From: Apium graveolens
Taxonomy: Eukaryota > Streptophyta > Magnoliopsida > Apiales > Apiaceae
Length of the DNA stretch: 64,000 nt
Direction: 5' to 3'
Assembly: GCF_009905375.1 (NCBI RefSeq)
Contig: NC_133649.1
Span: forward strand, 228,698,102 to 228,762,101
Below the pieces are notes generated by a model, which made no database searches, had not been told where the DNA came from, and saw only the letters and a list, made by a program, of their open reading frames with translations. The position numbers and the translations under genes are program-made. Shown in pieces: positions 1-11,994 of this stretch; the first letter of the stretch is position 1, and each line of letters begins with the position of its first letter.

Positions 1-473
1 CTCATTCTCATCTGTCAAGGCTAGAAAGTAATCTCATATATTCACTTCTTATCACCTTTAGGTATTCAAACTCCAACTTTTACTCTTTCCAGTTCTTCTA
101 TTAATTCTTCAGTAATCTTAACCATATTCATTTCTTCTCTTTCATTCAAGATATTGGTCCCTAAATGGACCTTGCTTGGTTGGTAGTTACTCAAACAACC
201 GGCTCCAGACCAGAACTTCATACTTTTAAGGTTTATTATACAATTACTACTGTTCAATCCTTCATGGCATTTCTCTAGGTTTCCAACTTGGCCTTCCTTA
301 GCCCTTAGATGGGCGAGGATGTTATCAATAAATATAATTTTCTAATCCAATTACTCCTCATACACCATATTCCTTAAATCCTTATAGATAAATGATGTAC
401 TGATTACTTCACATAATATCACCAGAACTTGCAAGGCTTATAACTCATCCTAGTCACAATCTTTGATATATCC

Positions 474-2182
474 TCAGGTTGGATCTTAAGTCAATCTCAT
501 AGAAATCACACACTCCATTAATTAGGTCACATAAGTAATCAATTCTTTATAGAGGTTACCTATTCTTATTTATCATTTTGTTAAACTCCCAATAATTAGT
601 ACACAATCTCCAAATTTCATTCCTCCTTCCAGTAACATCACTGGTGCACCTCCAGAGAACTATATCTGGTACGCTCACTTTCTTTTCTAATAACTTTCAC
701 AATCATCACACTAGTTATTTCGTTCCACTGACCTCTAGAGACTCCAGGGCATTTACTTATTACTCCATCTTTCCCTTCTTCGTATCCTTACACATGGTGG
801 ATCTACCTTATATTCTTAGCTTATTACTCCTTTCCCAGCATGATTAGAAGAACTTCTTATGTTCCTTCTGCATTCAGAAACTTACCTTACTATTGGCTTC
901 TGTACACTTTATAATTCGCTTCTTCTAAAACCCACCCCTTACCTTACAACAGGACAACCAACTCGATCCTAAAATCACATCGAACTCTTCTAGCTCGAAG
1001 GGTGTCAAATCAACTGCAACTACATCCAACTCCTTAACGCTTGATTTCTTGGTTTTTTTGGAAATTCTATCTCTAACTGTGCTGGATGTTGGTCTTTGGG
1101 ATGTACTATCTTGAATAACCGTTCTACAACTCCTTCCAATATGCCCACTCTTTCCATAATTGTGATGCATTACTCCTGGATTTTCTGGATTCCATTCCGA
1201 TGCATAATAACCCTTATGTCCACGCTTGAAACATTGCACATTCTTTTTGCACGCACCACTTTGTCTTCTGTCACTGGACTTGCAATCCACTGCTCACTTG
1301 ACTGACTGGGCTGGAGCGGAAGCAACTGAAATAGCACCAAATCTATCCTGAAATAAACTCTATCTCCGGAATCTCTTACTCCTATTCCAGCCAAACCAAT
1401 TCTCAAATCCCTAAGTGGATTCTCCTTGGTTTGCTCTATCCTTAACACCTTCCGACTTCCTTTTCTTATCACTTTCGTCCCTAACAGTCAACTTCTGCTC
1501 ATTTTCCATTACCAGGGCGGCCTGAACCATAGAGGCATATGTCTTGGGTTGCAATGTCACAACTCCTCCGCGAATTTCAGGCTTCATCTTTGTTGGAACC
1601 TTTTTACTTTCTGAATCTCCGCACTTACATACTCAAGAACTAATTGGGCCAATTCTGTAAACTTGGTCTTATACTCCCACCCACTTCTTCTTTCATCTTG
1701 TTTTAGTTCTAGAAACTCTACTTCCAACTGATTCCTTAAATCATCAGGAAATACTCCTCTAAAACAATTCTGTAAATCTTGTCCAAGAAACAGGGTCTTC
1801 TCCTTCCCACGCTCAAGTGGATGCCCACCAATAATTTACTTCATTCTAAAAAAATAGTTTACATAATCGATCTTGAGATTTCCACTTACCTGCACGAGAT
1901 TGAAAACTTCCTCCATTTCTTTTAACCATGCTCCAGCAGCTACTGGATTAGATTCACCTTTAAACTTAGAAGGTTTAACATTCTGGAAAGATTCGAAATA
2001 ATCACTTGGGTTCACTCCTTGTTATTGCTGCTGCAACAGTAGTTACCGCTGCTGAACCTGTTAGATTAACCGCAACTATTGTCGCTACTGCTGGCGCAAT
2101 AAATCTGGAATTTCATTTATAGTTGGACCCTCTGCAAAACTACTACTATTTTCTTTAGACTGGGTAGCTTTCTTGGGTGGCA
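474..2182 (-). pseudogene. gag-protease-RT relic of gypsy element
   Basis: Capsid, protease and RT coding remnant. It starts at an ATG at 2182 (MPPKKATQS...) and soon meets stops. A gag stretch with AWLKEMEEVF follows near 1.9 kb. A degenerate pair of zinc knuckles (CFKRGHKGYY and HHNYGKSGHIGRSC, minus frame of 925-1290) is followed by the protease-end signature FDVILGSSWLS near 960. An RT piece is readable at 474-603 (CTNYWEFNKM ... RIDYLCDLI ... FYEIDLRSN) with in-frame stops. The first knuckle has lost Cys and His positions. No intact ORF remains, so this is a pseudogene. Family assignment rests on these motifs and their order. Confidence 0.8.
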
Positions 2183-3492
2183 TTTTCCTGGAATATATAA
2201 ATGAGTTTATTCAAGACATAACAAAATGTTTAACAAAATATCACCGTTTAAATGGTGCACATGTATCAGGAAAATGTTGCCCAATAAAATACCCATGTCC
2301 TTAATATCGGGGTCCATTTATAAAAGAAATCTAGGTTAGTAGCACTAGCAATCATAGCAACAATGACAATAGCGGAATCAATAACAGTTCAGGAAAGCTA
2401 AGCATTGCCGCACGACTCTTCAATACAGCAGCAACTGACCAACTTCCCGTCACTGCTCTATTACCATATCCAATATGATATACTACGAGACTTATCTGGC
2501 TATATCAACCACCAATTACAAAGAACAAGCTGGTAAATTAGGTCAACTTTTATTTCCTTGCAATAACCAAGACTGTCTAACTACAAAGGTCACTGGTAAA
2601 CTCATTGCCATGAAATATCAAATAGGATTTCAAAATTCAGGAGTCAATCATGAAAGAAAAGTGAAGAAAATGTGGATGTGGCTGGGAGCAACCACACAAG
2701 TACATAAGATGGCCAGTCTTAGTATCGCACAGTTCACAATACATAACTTGGTGACGTCCCACCAGATCCCTTTGTCACGTAGACAAATGGTCAATTCATA
2801 TGCATTGCTTGCCCCAATCAACCGATAGAATCAACGAAACAAGAAACAACGTTTAGGCAAGAAATTCAAAAATAGAAAAGAAAGAATCTGATTTGTAATG
2901 AGATCAACAGAACCCTAAGTAGCTTACTTCGGGTTCACAACTATCTCACAGGAAAAGTAAGCAACTTATAGAATAAGAAATAATGATTCCGGAAACAAAA
3001 ATGCGCTTCGAGGAAGGAGTATAAGGGTTCAAAGATACCACCGACCGCTATGATCCACATTCACTATAAAAATTGACCGTCATAGCCGCCATCGACTATT
3101 ATCATACTATTCAACTCACGAAGGTCACACAATCAAGCCAATAACATTCCTTGAGATAGAGAAGATAATATTTAGGAATAACGCTAGCGTCTTCTCGGCT
3201 GACACAACAAGGGCCCGCTCAATGTTGAATCCTCACAACCAGACTCGTGTTCTCGAGGGAAAACTAGAAATCTCTATTGGACATTACTAATAATACCTAT
3301 GCGAAGGAAACATACTCTAGGTTAGGGCAGTTCCAGTCAATCCCCAATAAACGTCAGGGTTACGCCTCCGAAACCCTTGACTAAACTCAAAGACTCACTC
3401 CTCTGATTGAGTTACTGACTCACATATATATATACACCATCCTGTACTCTTTTGACTCTCCTCTGAACCTAAATTAGGGACTCAAACCTGTG

Positions 3493-3504
3493 GCTCTGAT
3501 ACCA
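3493..3504 (-). other. Primer-binding site, initiator tRNA-Met type
   Basis: On the minus strand these bases read TGGTATCAGAGC, complementary to the 3' end of plant initiator tRNA-Met and the usual primer site of many Ty3 chromoviruses and Ty1 elements. It lies 4 bases inside the LTR end, which fixes the orientation of the left element. Confidence 0.9.
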
Positions 3505-3508
3505 ACTA

Positions 3509-5153
3509 TGACGGCCTCAACCCCGGGGTCAGGATTTGACGTCATCAACAACAATAATAATGAACACAATATAATCCAAATCACTAATTATCCATAACCA
3601 CGACCCCTTTACCAAGACCTTTTCCAGGTTTGAGTATGACTTAGGTTACTTAACTAACACAACCCAAATTACCTTACACAATCGTGACCACTAATTTAAC
3701 GCAGCAACTCAACAGACCTCATCGGGTCTGAACACGACTACCTCAGAGGAGTCTGACACAAAAGGAGCTGGAACTCTGCCCTGACTACCGCACAAGAATC
3801 TCCTAAGCATCTGCAATACATATAAAATATTCTGCAAGGGTGAGCAATTGCTTGCTCAGCAACACCACTATATGAATAATTAGTAAAACAGTTTAAAGTA
3901 AAGCAGCTATGGGAACAGAATTTATAACTTGCCAGAAATATGTAAATCAGGTATAAACTGGATATCAAAACTAGCATGCTCTGTAAAACAAGATCAACTA
4001 TTGTGTGCTGTGCATAAAAAACCATAGGTCAATTTTAGCACGCTATTTCCATTTTCAAACCTTCTGTTCCATTACAGGAACCATAAAACCATCTGTCCTG
4101 TTACGGGGACCCAAAGCCATTTGTTCCATTACTGGAATCACAAAAATCACAATCAGATATGTATTGGATGTTATCTAGGGACGGCTGATCAGGCCTCCAT
4201 ACAAATTATCTAGGATAGTTGGTCGGGCTATCACAGAAAATGTCTAGGAAAGCTTATCGGGCTTTCACACAAAATCACCGGATCCGCAGAGACTAGCTAG
4301 GTCTCTGATTATCTATGCTGGACTAATCGGTTATGTAATGCACGCAACCGAATTAGCCACTTACGCAACGTTATCCAATATCTGATTCATTTTATCCAGT
4401 TTCAAAATCACTTTTACCTATCTCTTATTAAAATCAATTCTGTCACAGCACACTATTCAAAACCTCTTTTCCATTTTTAATCACACTTTAGAGATAGGTA
4501 TTTTCAGTAGTTACTTTTCCCCAAAACATAATTTCAAACAACATTTTCAAATACAAGGGATACGTAACTTAAAACGTTTCTATTCCATTATGAAAGTAAA
4601 ACATTTAGCTATTCATATACACTGAACCATAAAAGAATGGTCAGGGGTACTTGCCTTGCAGAGCTTTACCACTATTACTGATTGACATTGGACTAACTTG
4701 GATACTCGGCTTTATCGCCTTACTATCAGACTATCCTGTATCCGACTTCAACGTTCCAGTCCTTAGCTTGGAACCTCTCTACGCTTGTCGACTGATCACT
4801 AGGTTATCTTTAGTTGGACTTCAATTCTTGAGTCCTTCGATTAGAACCTACAGAGCCGAAATACCCTACGTTAGACGTCTAGGTATGCTTGACATATCCT
4901 CGATACCAATCCTACCCAACGATATTCGAATCTGACTCGTAATTATACATATTATAATAACACACACAACAATTAGGGTTCACGTTCTCAGAAATCGATT
5001 CGGTGTTCGTTTCCAGAAAATATGTATATTAATTATTTCACGAAATTAGGGTTATTGGTTTTGGTAAAACGATTTACCCCTACTTACAATCAGGTTCCGC
5101 ACACAATATATGTATATACTTATTTGTACTCACTCGACGTTCCGATAATTACA
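3509..5153 (-). repeat. LTR family A, 5' LTR of the left gypsy element
   Basis: A 1645-bp LTR. On the minus strand it begins TGTAATTATCGG at 5153 and ends GGCCGTCA at 3509, just before the primer-binding site. The right boundary is inferred from the TG and from the change to Sirevirus sequence. It contains imperfect internal repeats (phrases like TCGGGCTTTCACAC at 4.2-4.3 kb). A diverged second copy of its middle part lies at 19201-19996. The small ORFs here are not conserved and are not called. Confidence 0.75.
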
Positions 5154-5552
5154 GGGTATGACCATTCAAGCTCTCAGAATAGCCATTTATCATATTGGTG
5201 ATAGTAAAGAAGAAGAACTGATGCAGGTCAAAGCACAGTTAGCTGAAGTTCTGAAGAAAGCTGAAAATAATTTGATAAATGATTTTGTTAAGAATCATTA
5301 TGGATTCAGATTGATTCAGTGATGTTGGTAAAGCTGGATGTTTTGTAAGTTGTAATTAATAGTCTTAATAAACTCTTATTGCAATTGAACTTAAATGTTT
5401 TTGACATCATCAAATCTATTAACTTGTACATTCTTGCATAATTTACAAGTTGGGGGAGATTGTTGGATATATTTGAGATGTGATTTCTAATATGTTTCAT
5501 GTTTAGTTTTCAGATCTTAACTAACAGGAAATATCAGTTCTTACTGGAATCA
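5154..5552 (+). mobile_element. Sirevirus-type Ty1/copia 3' tail
   Basis: A short plus-strand relic: a 54-codon open stretch (ATG 5158, stop 5320-5322; KAQLAEVLKKAE and NDFVKNHYGF visible), an untranslated stretch, a polypurine tract (TGGGGGAGAT, 5451-5460) and the first ~90 bp of an LTR starting TGTTGGATATATTTGAG at 5461. Polypurine tract followed directly by TGTT is the 3' end layout of a copia element. The open stretch resembles the charged C-terminal tails of Sirevirus 3' ORFs, but this is inference. The LTR breaks off near 5552. Confidence 0.6.
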
Positions 5553-7245
5553 TGTTTAGTTCCTCTGTTTATCGGCCTACCCGTCGACAAATTTGATGTC
5601 AAACCAACAACCAAATTCATAACATCAATAATCCACAATCAGTCCAATTCACAATCCAACACTGATACGATTATAATAATAATATTTTATTTTTCGCTTT
5701 GACATAAATTTTACAACAAATTTATTATTATTATTTATTTACATTAGGACTCAGAATCGTGTCATCACAGTCCACCGTCCGCTCGTAAAAAGTCATCGCG
5801 GACGGCGGCAAAATTTATTGGTGCCCGATAATATTCGGGTTTCCAAATAAACTTCGCCGATAATAAAATTTTATAAAAATCAAATCCGAGTAATCATAAA
5901 AATTCATTCGAATTTTACAATTAATTAATAACTCAAATAAATGCCAAAATAGCATCTTCGAATTATTCAACTCACCATTCGAACAAATCCCAACTCAAAT
6001 AACGGAGTCAACTTAATAATACATGAACCTCCAGCCTCGAACCCAACTGTGCACCCACCCCGCACGCGTCTCCTTTGCCGGAAAAGGAACCGGACGAGAT
6101 GGAAATAAATAGAAAACCGATAGCCAATTTCCGAGGAACAGGGAGATGCAGGGAGGAGAAAGGCAGGGGAAGCAAAGCGTATGAGACAGAGGAAAAAACA
6201 GAATTGAGGACGAGATGGACTGCAGAGAAAGACAAGATCGAGAGACTTAAAAGAGAGAGACATGCGAGAGATTGAGATAAGAGATTGGGGAAGATAAGGG
6301 ACGGGGGAAAATGGGAATAAGGGGGTAGTTTCTGTTTTTTTTTTCATTTTCGTTCTGTAATAATCCAATAGCAACACGTGTCTGCAGAGTAATAAAATGC
6401 GGACACGTATCAAAAGAGATTGATATGAACCTCCTGTGACTCGATTTTATCCCGAATCTTGCGATTAAAACAATAATTCAGGATAAAAAAATTTTACCCG
6501 AAAACTACCAGAATAGTTTTAAAATTTTTTAAAAATCCCGAAGTTAATAAAATAAAATTTTCATAATTTTTAAAGCATTTTTGAAATACAACTTTTACCT
6601 GCATTTCATAATTAACGAACCGAGCTGTCCTTAAAACAAATTCAGAAAATCACGAAAATAGTCTTAAAATGTTATAAATATCCCGAAGTTTATAAAAATA
6701 TAAATTTTGAAATTTTTAAAAAATCTCTAAAATGCAACTGGTACCCGCTTTTTTGCAATTAACAAAAAAACACGCGGGTGAAATTAATCCCGAAAATTCC
6801 AAAAATAATTTTAGAATTCTCGAAATATTCCAAACCTAAATAAATATGAGTTTCATAATTTTTGAAGAATTCAAGAATTAAATACAGATTTTACAAATAA
6901 ATGAAATCAGAAAATCATACAGGGTTAAATAATTGATGAAATATTGATTTCTAAATTTTATAAAATCCAAAAAATAAATATTAAAAGTATAAAGTCATAA
7001 AAACAATTTTAGAGACAATCCACATATTTACACAAATAAACTTGTATTAAATCCACTTTTAAAAGCGCAAACAATTCAGTATACTTAATAATTAATTACA
7101 CGAATAATCTTGTACACCATAATCACCTACACAGATAAAAATAAAACAACCCATAGCTGACAGAAGCTATACACATATATTATTCATTTAATAATTCCAT
7201 AATTACGCATTTAAATAATATAAAAATACACGAGTCGTTATAGTA
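5553..7245 (-). repeat. Decayed LTR, family B (first copy)
   Basis: No gene is visible here. The AT-rich part from about 6.2 to 7.24 kb shares many phrases with 45.9-46.7 kb (for example ATGAGTTTCATAATTTTTGA against ATGAGTCTCGTAATTTTTGA, and ACGAGTCGTTATA against ACGAGTCGCTATA). The right end read on the minus strand (TATAACGACTCG) resembles gypsy LTR starts. The left end (CCTACCCGTCGAC...GATGTCAAACCAACAAC) resembles the terminus of LTR family A. I read it as a decayed minus-strand gypsy LTR with approximate ends. The ORFs at 5967-6413 lie in purine-rich or T-rich sequence and are not supported as genes. Confidence 0.5.
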
Positions 7246-7251
7246 TATGTA

Positions 7252-10200
7252 CCTTAATATTTTGGGTTTCAAGAATGGTCTAGAGACTCAGCTTGATTTG
7301 ATCAAACAATTTTTGAACAACTTATATTCTCATTTGTTAAGAACAAAAGGAATGAGATAGACAGAACACTCATTGAGTTGTTAAGCATGTTTAGAACTGC
7401 TGAAAATAACACGGTAAAGGCATGAATTACGTCTATATTGATAATGTACATATGGAATACAAATGGGAAAGGAAAGTGGACAGGCAAGATGAAGATTTGA
7501 TCTTATTCGGTGTCAAACCAAAGTCCAATCCCAAAGGGCTTTTGAAGCCTGATAGTGGTGTTGCTAAAGGAGATGATTGTCATTTCTGTGGAAATAACTG
7601 GATGATTGGAAGTTAAATTGTCGATCTGTTTTGGAAGATCTTAAGAAGAAGACTAGCAATGGTCAAGCTTTAGGTATCGGGTTAGAATCGGAGCAAAAGT
7701 TGTTGCTCTAGTTGAAGGAACTCGATACCTAATTTTTCCCATATAGGCAAGATTGAGAATTTGATAAATTGTTAATACGTGCCTGCCTTTAGGGGATACA
7801 TTAAATCAATTTCTTGTCAGGACAAGAAAGTTTTTTATTTTAATTAATTAAACAATAGTTGCTTATTCTATTTTAATGATAAGGCTTATAATTTTGTACA
7901 ATTAGTTAACAATTTATATGTTCTAAGATGACTCAAATCAAACATTACCTCTACCATTGTCGTTAAGCCATATTAATAAGAAACACATTTCTGAGTTACA
8001 CATAGATGGATACTTGGATAAGTTTGATTTTGAATCATACGGAAGATGCGAACTTTGTCTCATTGGAAAAATGACTAAAGCTTCTTTTACCTGATCAGGT
8101 GAAAGGGCCACCGCATGATTAGGACTTATACATAATGATGTATGTGATCGAATGTGTATGATGGCAAGGGGTGGCTTATACTACTTCATAACATTTACTG
8201 ATGATTTCAGTAGATATTGATATGTGTTTCTTATGAAGAATAAATCAGATTCTTTTGAAATGTTCAAAGAATATAAGGCTGAAGTAGAAAAGCAAACAGA
8301 GGAAAGTATAAAAGTTCTATGATCAGATCGTGGAGGAGATTACTTAAGCCTCAATTTTAAGAAATTCTTGAAGGCGTGTGATAGTGTATCATAACTTACT
8401 CAATCTGGAACACCTCAATGGAATAGAGATTCTGAGAGGAGAAATCGTACCTTGTTGGAAATAGTGCGATCGATGATGAGTCAAGCGGATCTTCCATTCA
8501 GTTTCTGGGGTTATGCTCTAGAAACTGTTGCATGTACACTTAACCAAGTTCCGACTAAGGCGTTTCAAAATATTCCATATGAGATATAAAGTGATAAATG
8601 TCATAGCATGTCATTTATAAAAATTTGGGGATGTGAAGCGTTTGTAAAACGTTTAGCCTCTAACAAGCTTGGATTAAAATTAGATTGATGTTATTTTATG
8701 GGATACCCAGGTGAGACTAGGGTATAGTTTTATAATCCTTCCGAGAACAAAGTGTTTGTTGCTCGGGTCGCTGTATTTCTTGAGGGAGAACTACTTTCTA
8801 AGAAAATCAGCAGGAGGATAATACATCTCGATGAAGATCGAGAACCACATGATAACATTGAACCAGAGTTGGAATAAGATCAGGATGTACATCAAAATGT
8901 TGAAAGTAATCTTGTCCAAGAAACACAAATTATTCGTAGATCTAGTAGGATTCACCATGAGCCCGGGAGAAATTATAAATTTCTTTTGACTTAAGATGGT
9001 GATGTGATGCTTACAGATAATGATAAGTCTCTCACCTACCAAGATGCTATGAACAGTTCAGACTCCGAGAGATGGCTTAAGGCCATGAAATCCGAGATGG
9101 AATCCATATATCAAAATAAAGTATTGACTTTTGTTGATCCACTCGAAGGGGTTAAAACCTATAGGGTGCAAGTAGGTTTTCAAGAAGAAAACTGACATGG
9201 ATGGTAAAGTACAGACCTATAAGACGCGACTAGTGGCAAAAAGTTTCAAATAAATTCATGGTATAGACTATGAAGAGACTTTTTCACCGGTTACTATGGT
9301 CAAGTCCATTAGGATTTTGCTAGTAATAACTACTTACTACGACTATGAGATTTGGCAAATGGATGTCAAAACCGCTTTCTTATATGGGAGCCTTGAAGAG
9401 GATGTATATATGATATAACATGAGGGTTTTGTCGATCCAAAGTTTGCTAAGATAGTTTGTAATTGCTTCTATCTATTTATAGATTGAAGCAAGCCTCGAG
9501 GAGAATGAATATTCATTTTGATAAAACCGTCAAAGAGTTTGGCTTTATTCATAATGAAGATGAACTATGTGTTTACAAGAAGGTTAGTGGGAGCCCTGTG
9601 ATATTCCTAGTATTATATGTAGATGACATATAACAAATAAGGAATGGCATACCTTCTCTACAGGCTGTTAAGACTTGGTTGAGAAATAGTTTCTCGATGA
9701 AAGACTTAGGCGATGCTACCTATATATTAGGGATCAAGATCTATAGAGATAGATTGAAAAGAATAATTGACCTAGTCGGAGTACATACATTGATAAAATA
9801 TTGCATCATTTTAGGATGCAGGAGATAAAGAAAGGATATGTTTTGATGTCTCATGGGATAGTGATCTCAAAAGATAAATGCCCCCTAAATCATTAGATGA
9901 TAAGGGCCGTTTGAGAAAGCTTCGTATGCTTTAGCAATTGGATCTATAATGTGTACAATGATATGTATTTATCTTGATGTTTCGTATTCTTTGAGCATGA
10001 CGAGCAGATACCAGTCTAATCCAGGTGAGGGTCACTAGATTATTTTTAAGAATATTCTTAAGCACTTAAAGAGGAATAAAAATTTATTTTTGGTATATGG
10101 AGAAGATAGGGAACTGGTTGTAAAGGGTTACACTGATACTAGTTTCTTAACCTAATTTCTGGATAGACAAGGATGATTATGTTTCTATGTCTGTTTTGTG

Positions 10201-10488
10201 TTTTATCTAAATATAATTGATGTTAGCTTGAATAGTTCACAGCAAGAACATTGATGATTCTATGGAAGTCAAATATATTGATATTTTTTGAAACAGCCAT
10301 GGAGACTGTTTAGGCATGTCCTTAGGAAATATCGTCTTATTAATAAGATTAATCATTTAAGGAGATATAAATACAAAGTGCATAGTAATGATAGTGTTGC
10401 AGACCCACTGACTAAGGCTTTGTCGCAGCAGAAGTACGATGGTCATACTAGTTCCATGAGTATTAGATATATGGGTGATTGGCTCTAG
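7252..10488 (+). pseudogene. copia gag-pol pseudogene
   Basis: Broken polyprotein. The gag end is at 7.25-7.7 kb (LGFKNGLETQLD, then KPKSNPKGLLKPDSGVAKGDD and a zinc knuckle that keeps only CHFC). The pre-integrase region is near 7.98-8.1 kb, and the integrase core lies around 8.1-8.5 kb (FTDDFSRY; SDRGGDYLS). RT includes QMDVKTAFLYGSLEEDVYM near 9.36 kb and the catalytic YVDDI at 9616-9630, followed at once by a stop. RNase H ends with VADPLTKALSQQKYDGH at 10.4 kb. Dozens of stops and frameshifts run throughout, so it cannot make a working polyprotein. The open pieces at 9004-9195 and 10288-10488 are exons of this relic rather than separate genes. Confidence 0.85.
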
Positions 10489-10502
10489 TGGAAGTGAGAG
10501 AT

Positions 10503-11994
10503 TGTTAGTGTTTGTGCCCTAGAGACAACACTATGATGTTTTAGTTTAAGACATTAGGATTATTAATATTTACGTTCTATCGATTATTCTCTTTATAATT
10601 TATTAATTCTTAATTTACTGCGATATAAATGTTAGATTAATAAATGTCTTTAGAATATGATATGCAATTCTATATCTCTAAATACGTGACTTAGAAATGA
10701 GATTATGAGAATAGTATCAATATTCCTAAAGGTCCCTATTCGAGTATTATTATTAAGGGACAATAATAGGTATAGTGATACTAAAGTCAAAAACACAGGC
10801 AAATGTATATGTTTATGGTGCTGGACAGACCCAATATGAGATTCCACATGTCTGTTGTGTCATAAGTAATTCTTACAATGATAATGATGTAATGGTCCTT
10901 AGACCTGATGTCATTATATTTCTATATGAGAATTAATATACATTAATTCCATTAAAGTTATCCTTAACTGGGTAATGATAAAAGTGGACATTGGGTATAG
11001 TATGAATCGTATGAGAAATATAAATGATCTAGATGGGATTTAACCCTCCAATTTTAGGAGTGATATTATTGGCCTCTTGTGTCAGCTAGACTATGAAATG
11101 CGTGGCCACGGTCAAATGTTGATTTGATATGATAGTCTACTCATTGATCACAGAAACTTGGATTAAACTATGATGAGGATGACACATTATATGCCTCTAG
11201 TTTAATCTATAATATTTGGTTAAAGGGATTATATTACATTGTACATTATTCACAAAAGGTTTAATCGATCACCGATTCAATTATTATTACTTGGGTAGCC
11301 ATGATGTATTACTAGATGCTGCTCATTGTTTACGTTTTAAAATTCGTTGCCAACATAATAATAACATATAGGGTCACACACTAAGAATGCTTGAAGGATT
11401 ATTTAATTTAAATTGGATTTAAATTATATTAAAGTAATTCAAATTATTTATAATATTAATTAAGTATGACTTAATTAATTAGATAAATATTGATATTTGA
11501 ATTTACTAATATTAATTATGAAATTTATTTGTTAAATAATTAAGTGAGACTTAATTATAATACAAATAGGAATTTTGAATTAATAATAACTCCTAATTAG
11601 TTAAGAGTTATAATTCATTTTTCTACTCTCTATATAATATCTCTTGTGTGGCTGATTTTTTAAGAAAGATTTTTAAAAAAAACCCTAGCCACCAAGAGAG
11701 AAGATGGAGAGAGCAAGAGGAAACGAGTTTGTGCTAGTACACATCCAATCCTTGAGTTCAAGCATTCGTGTGGATACCGATAGAGCGTAGATCGCGAGAG
11801 CGGGGTGCGTGGTGATTGAACAGGCTTTAGATCTCCATTAGTCAACTAATTTGTAAAGCTTCTTAAGGTAAACAATCTGATCTACAGATTATATATCTAT
11901 TTTTCGCATGGATCCTGCGGTAGGTTTCGAAAATTCTGCTTTTTCACGTTTTTAATTACTATTTTCGTTGCGTTTATGTGCTCGAAACCCAACA
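10503..11994 (+). repeat. 3' LTR of the copia relic
   Basis: A 1492-bp LTR starting TGTTAGTGTTTGTGCCC right after the purine stretch and ending CTCGAAACCCAACA. A likely TATA region (CTCTATATAATATC) is near 11630, followed by a transcribed-looking leader with AAACCCTAGCC. AT-rich sequence fills 11.4-11.6 kb. The matching 5' LTR is absent from the window. Confidence 0.8.

Larger units (their letters stand above)
1..5153 (-). mobile_element. Ty3/gypsy chromovirus-like relic, 5' part
   Basis: Read on the minus strand, this is the 5' part of a gypsy element: LTR (3509-5153), primer-binding site (3493-3504), an untranslated leader of about 1.3 kb (2183-3492, in which I see no gene), then gag, protease and RT relics running off the left edge. 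The order LTR, primer site, gag, protease, RT is normal for Ty3/gypsy. Many stops and frameshifts show it is dead. The zinc-knuckle and protease wording matches the Tekay/Del-type chromovirus relic at 11995-13994, but the integrase is outside the window, so a chromodomain cannot be checked. The upstream flank is a Sirevirus fragment, so this element probably inserted into it. Confidence 0.8.
7246..11994 (+). mobile_element. 5'-truncated Ty1/copia element with 3' LTR
   Basis: A plus-strand copia relic: gag fragment, integrase, RT, RNase H, a polypurine stretch (GGAAGTGAGAG) and a 3' LTR at 10503-11994. The domain order integrase then RT is diagnostic for Ty1/copia. No 5' LTR or primer site is seen, so the 5' end is lost. 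Its right end abuts gypsy gag at 11995, so it probably inserted into that element, but no target duplication can be checked because the left partner is missing. Lineage looks Tork/Angela-like from the RNase H end (RYMGDWL) and LTR style; this is tentative. Confidence 0.8.

Noticed and set aside
2475..2828. 117-codon plus-strand frame in the leader of the left gypsy element
   Set aside because: Lies in an untranslated leader opposite the element's strand, with no recognisable domain.
3493..3504. tRNA-like TGGTATCAGAGC sequences (also 32113-32124)
   Set aside because: Only the 12-base complement of a tRNA 3' end is present, next to LTR ends; these are primer-binding sites and not tRNA genes.
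5967..6413. 148-codon minus-strand frame
   Set aside because: Falls in a purine-rich low-complexity part of a decayed LTR; composition is dominated by Phe, Ser and Leu from T-rich sequence.
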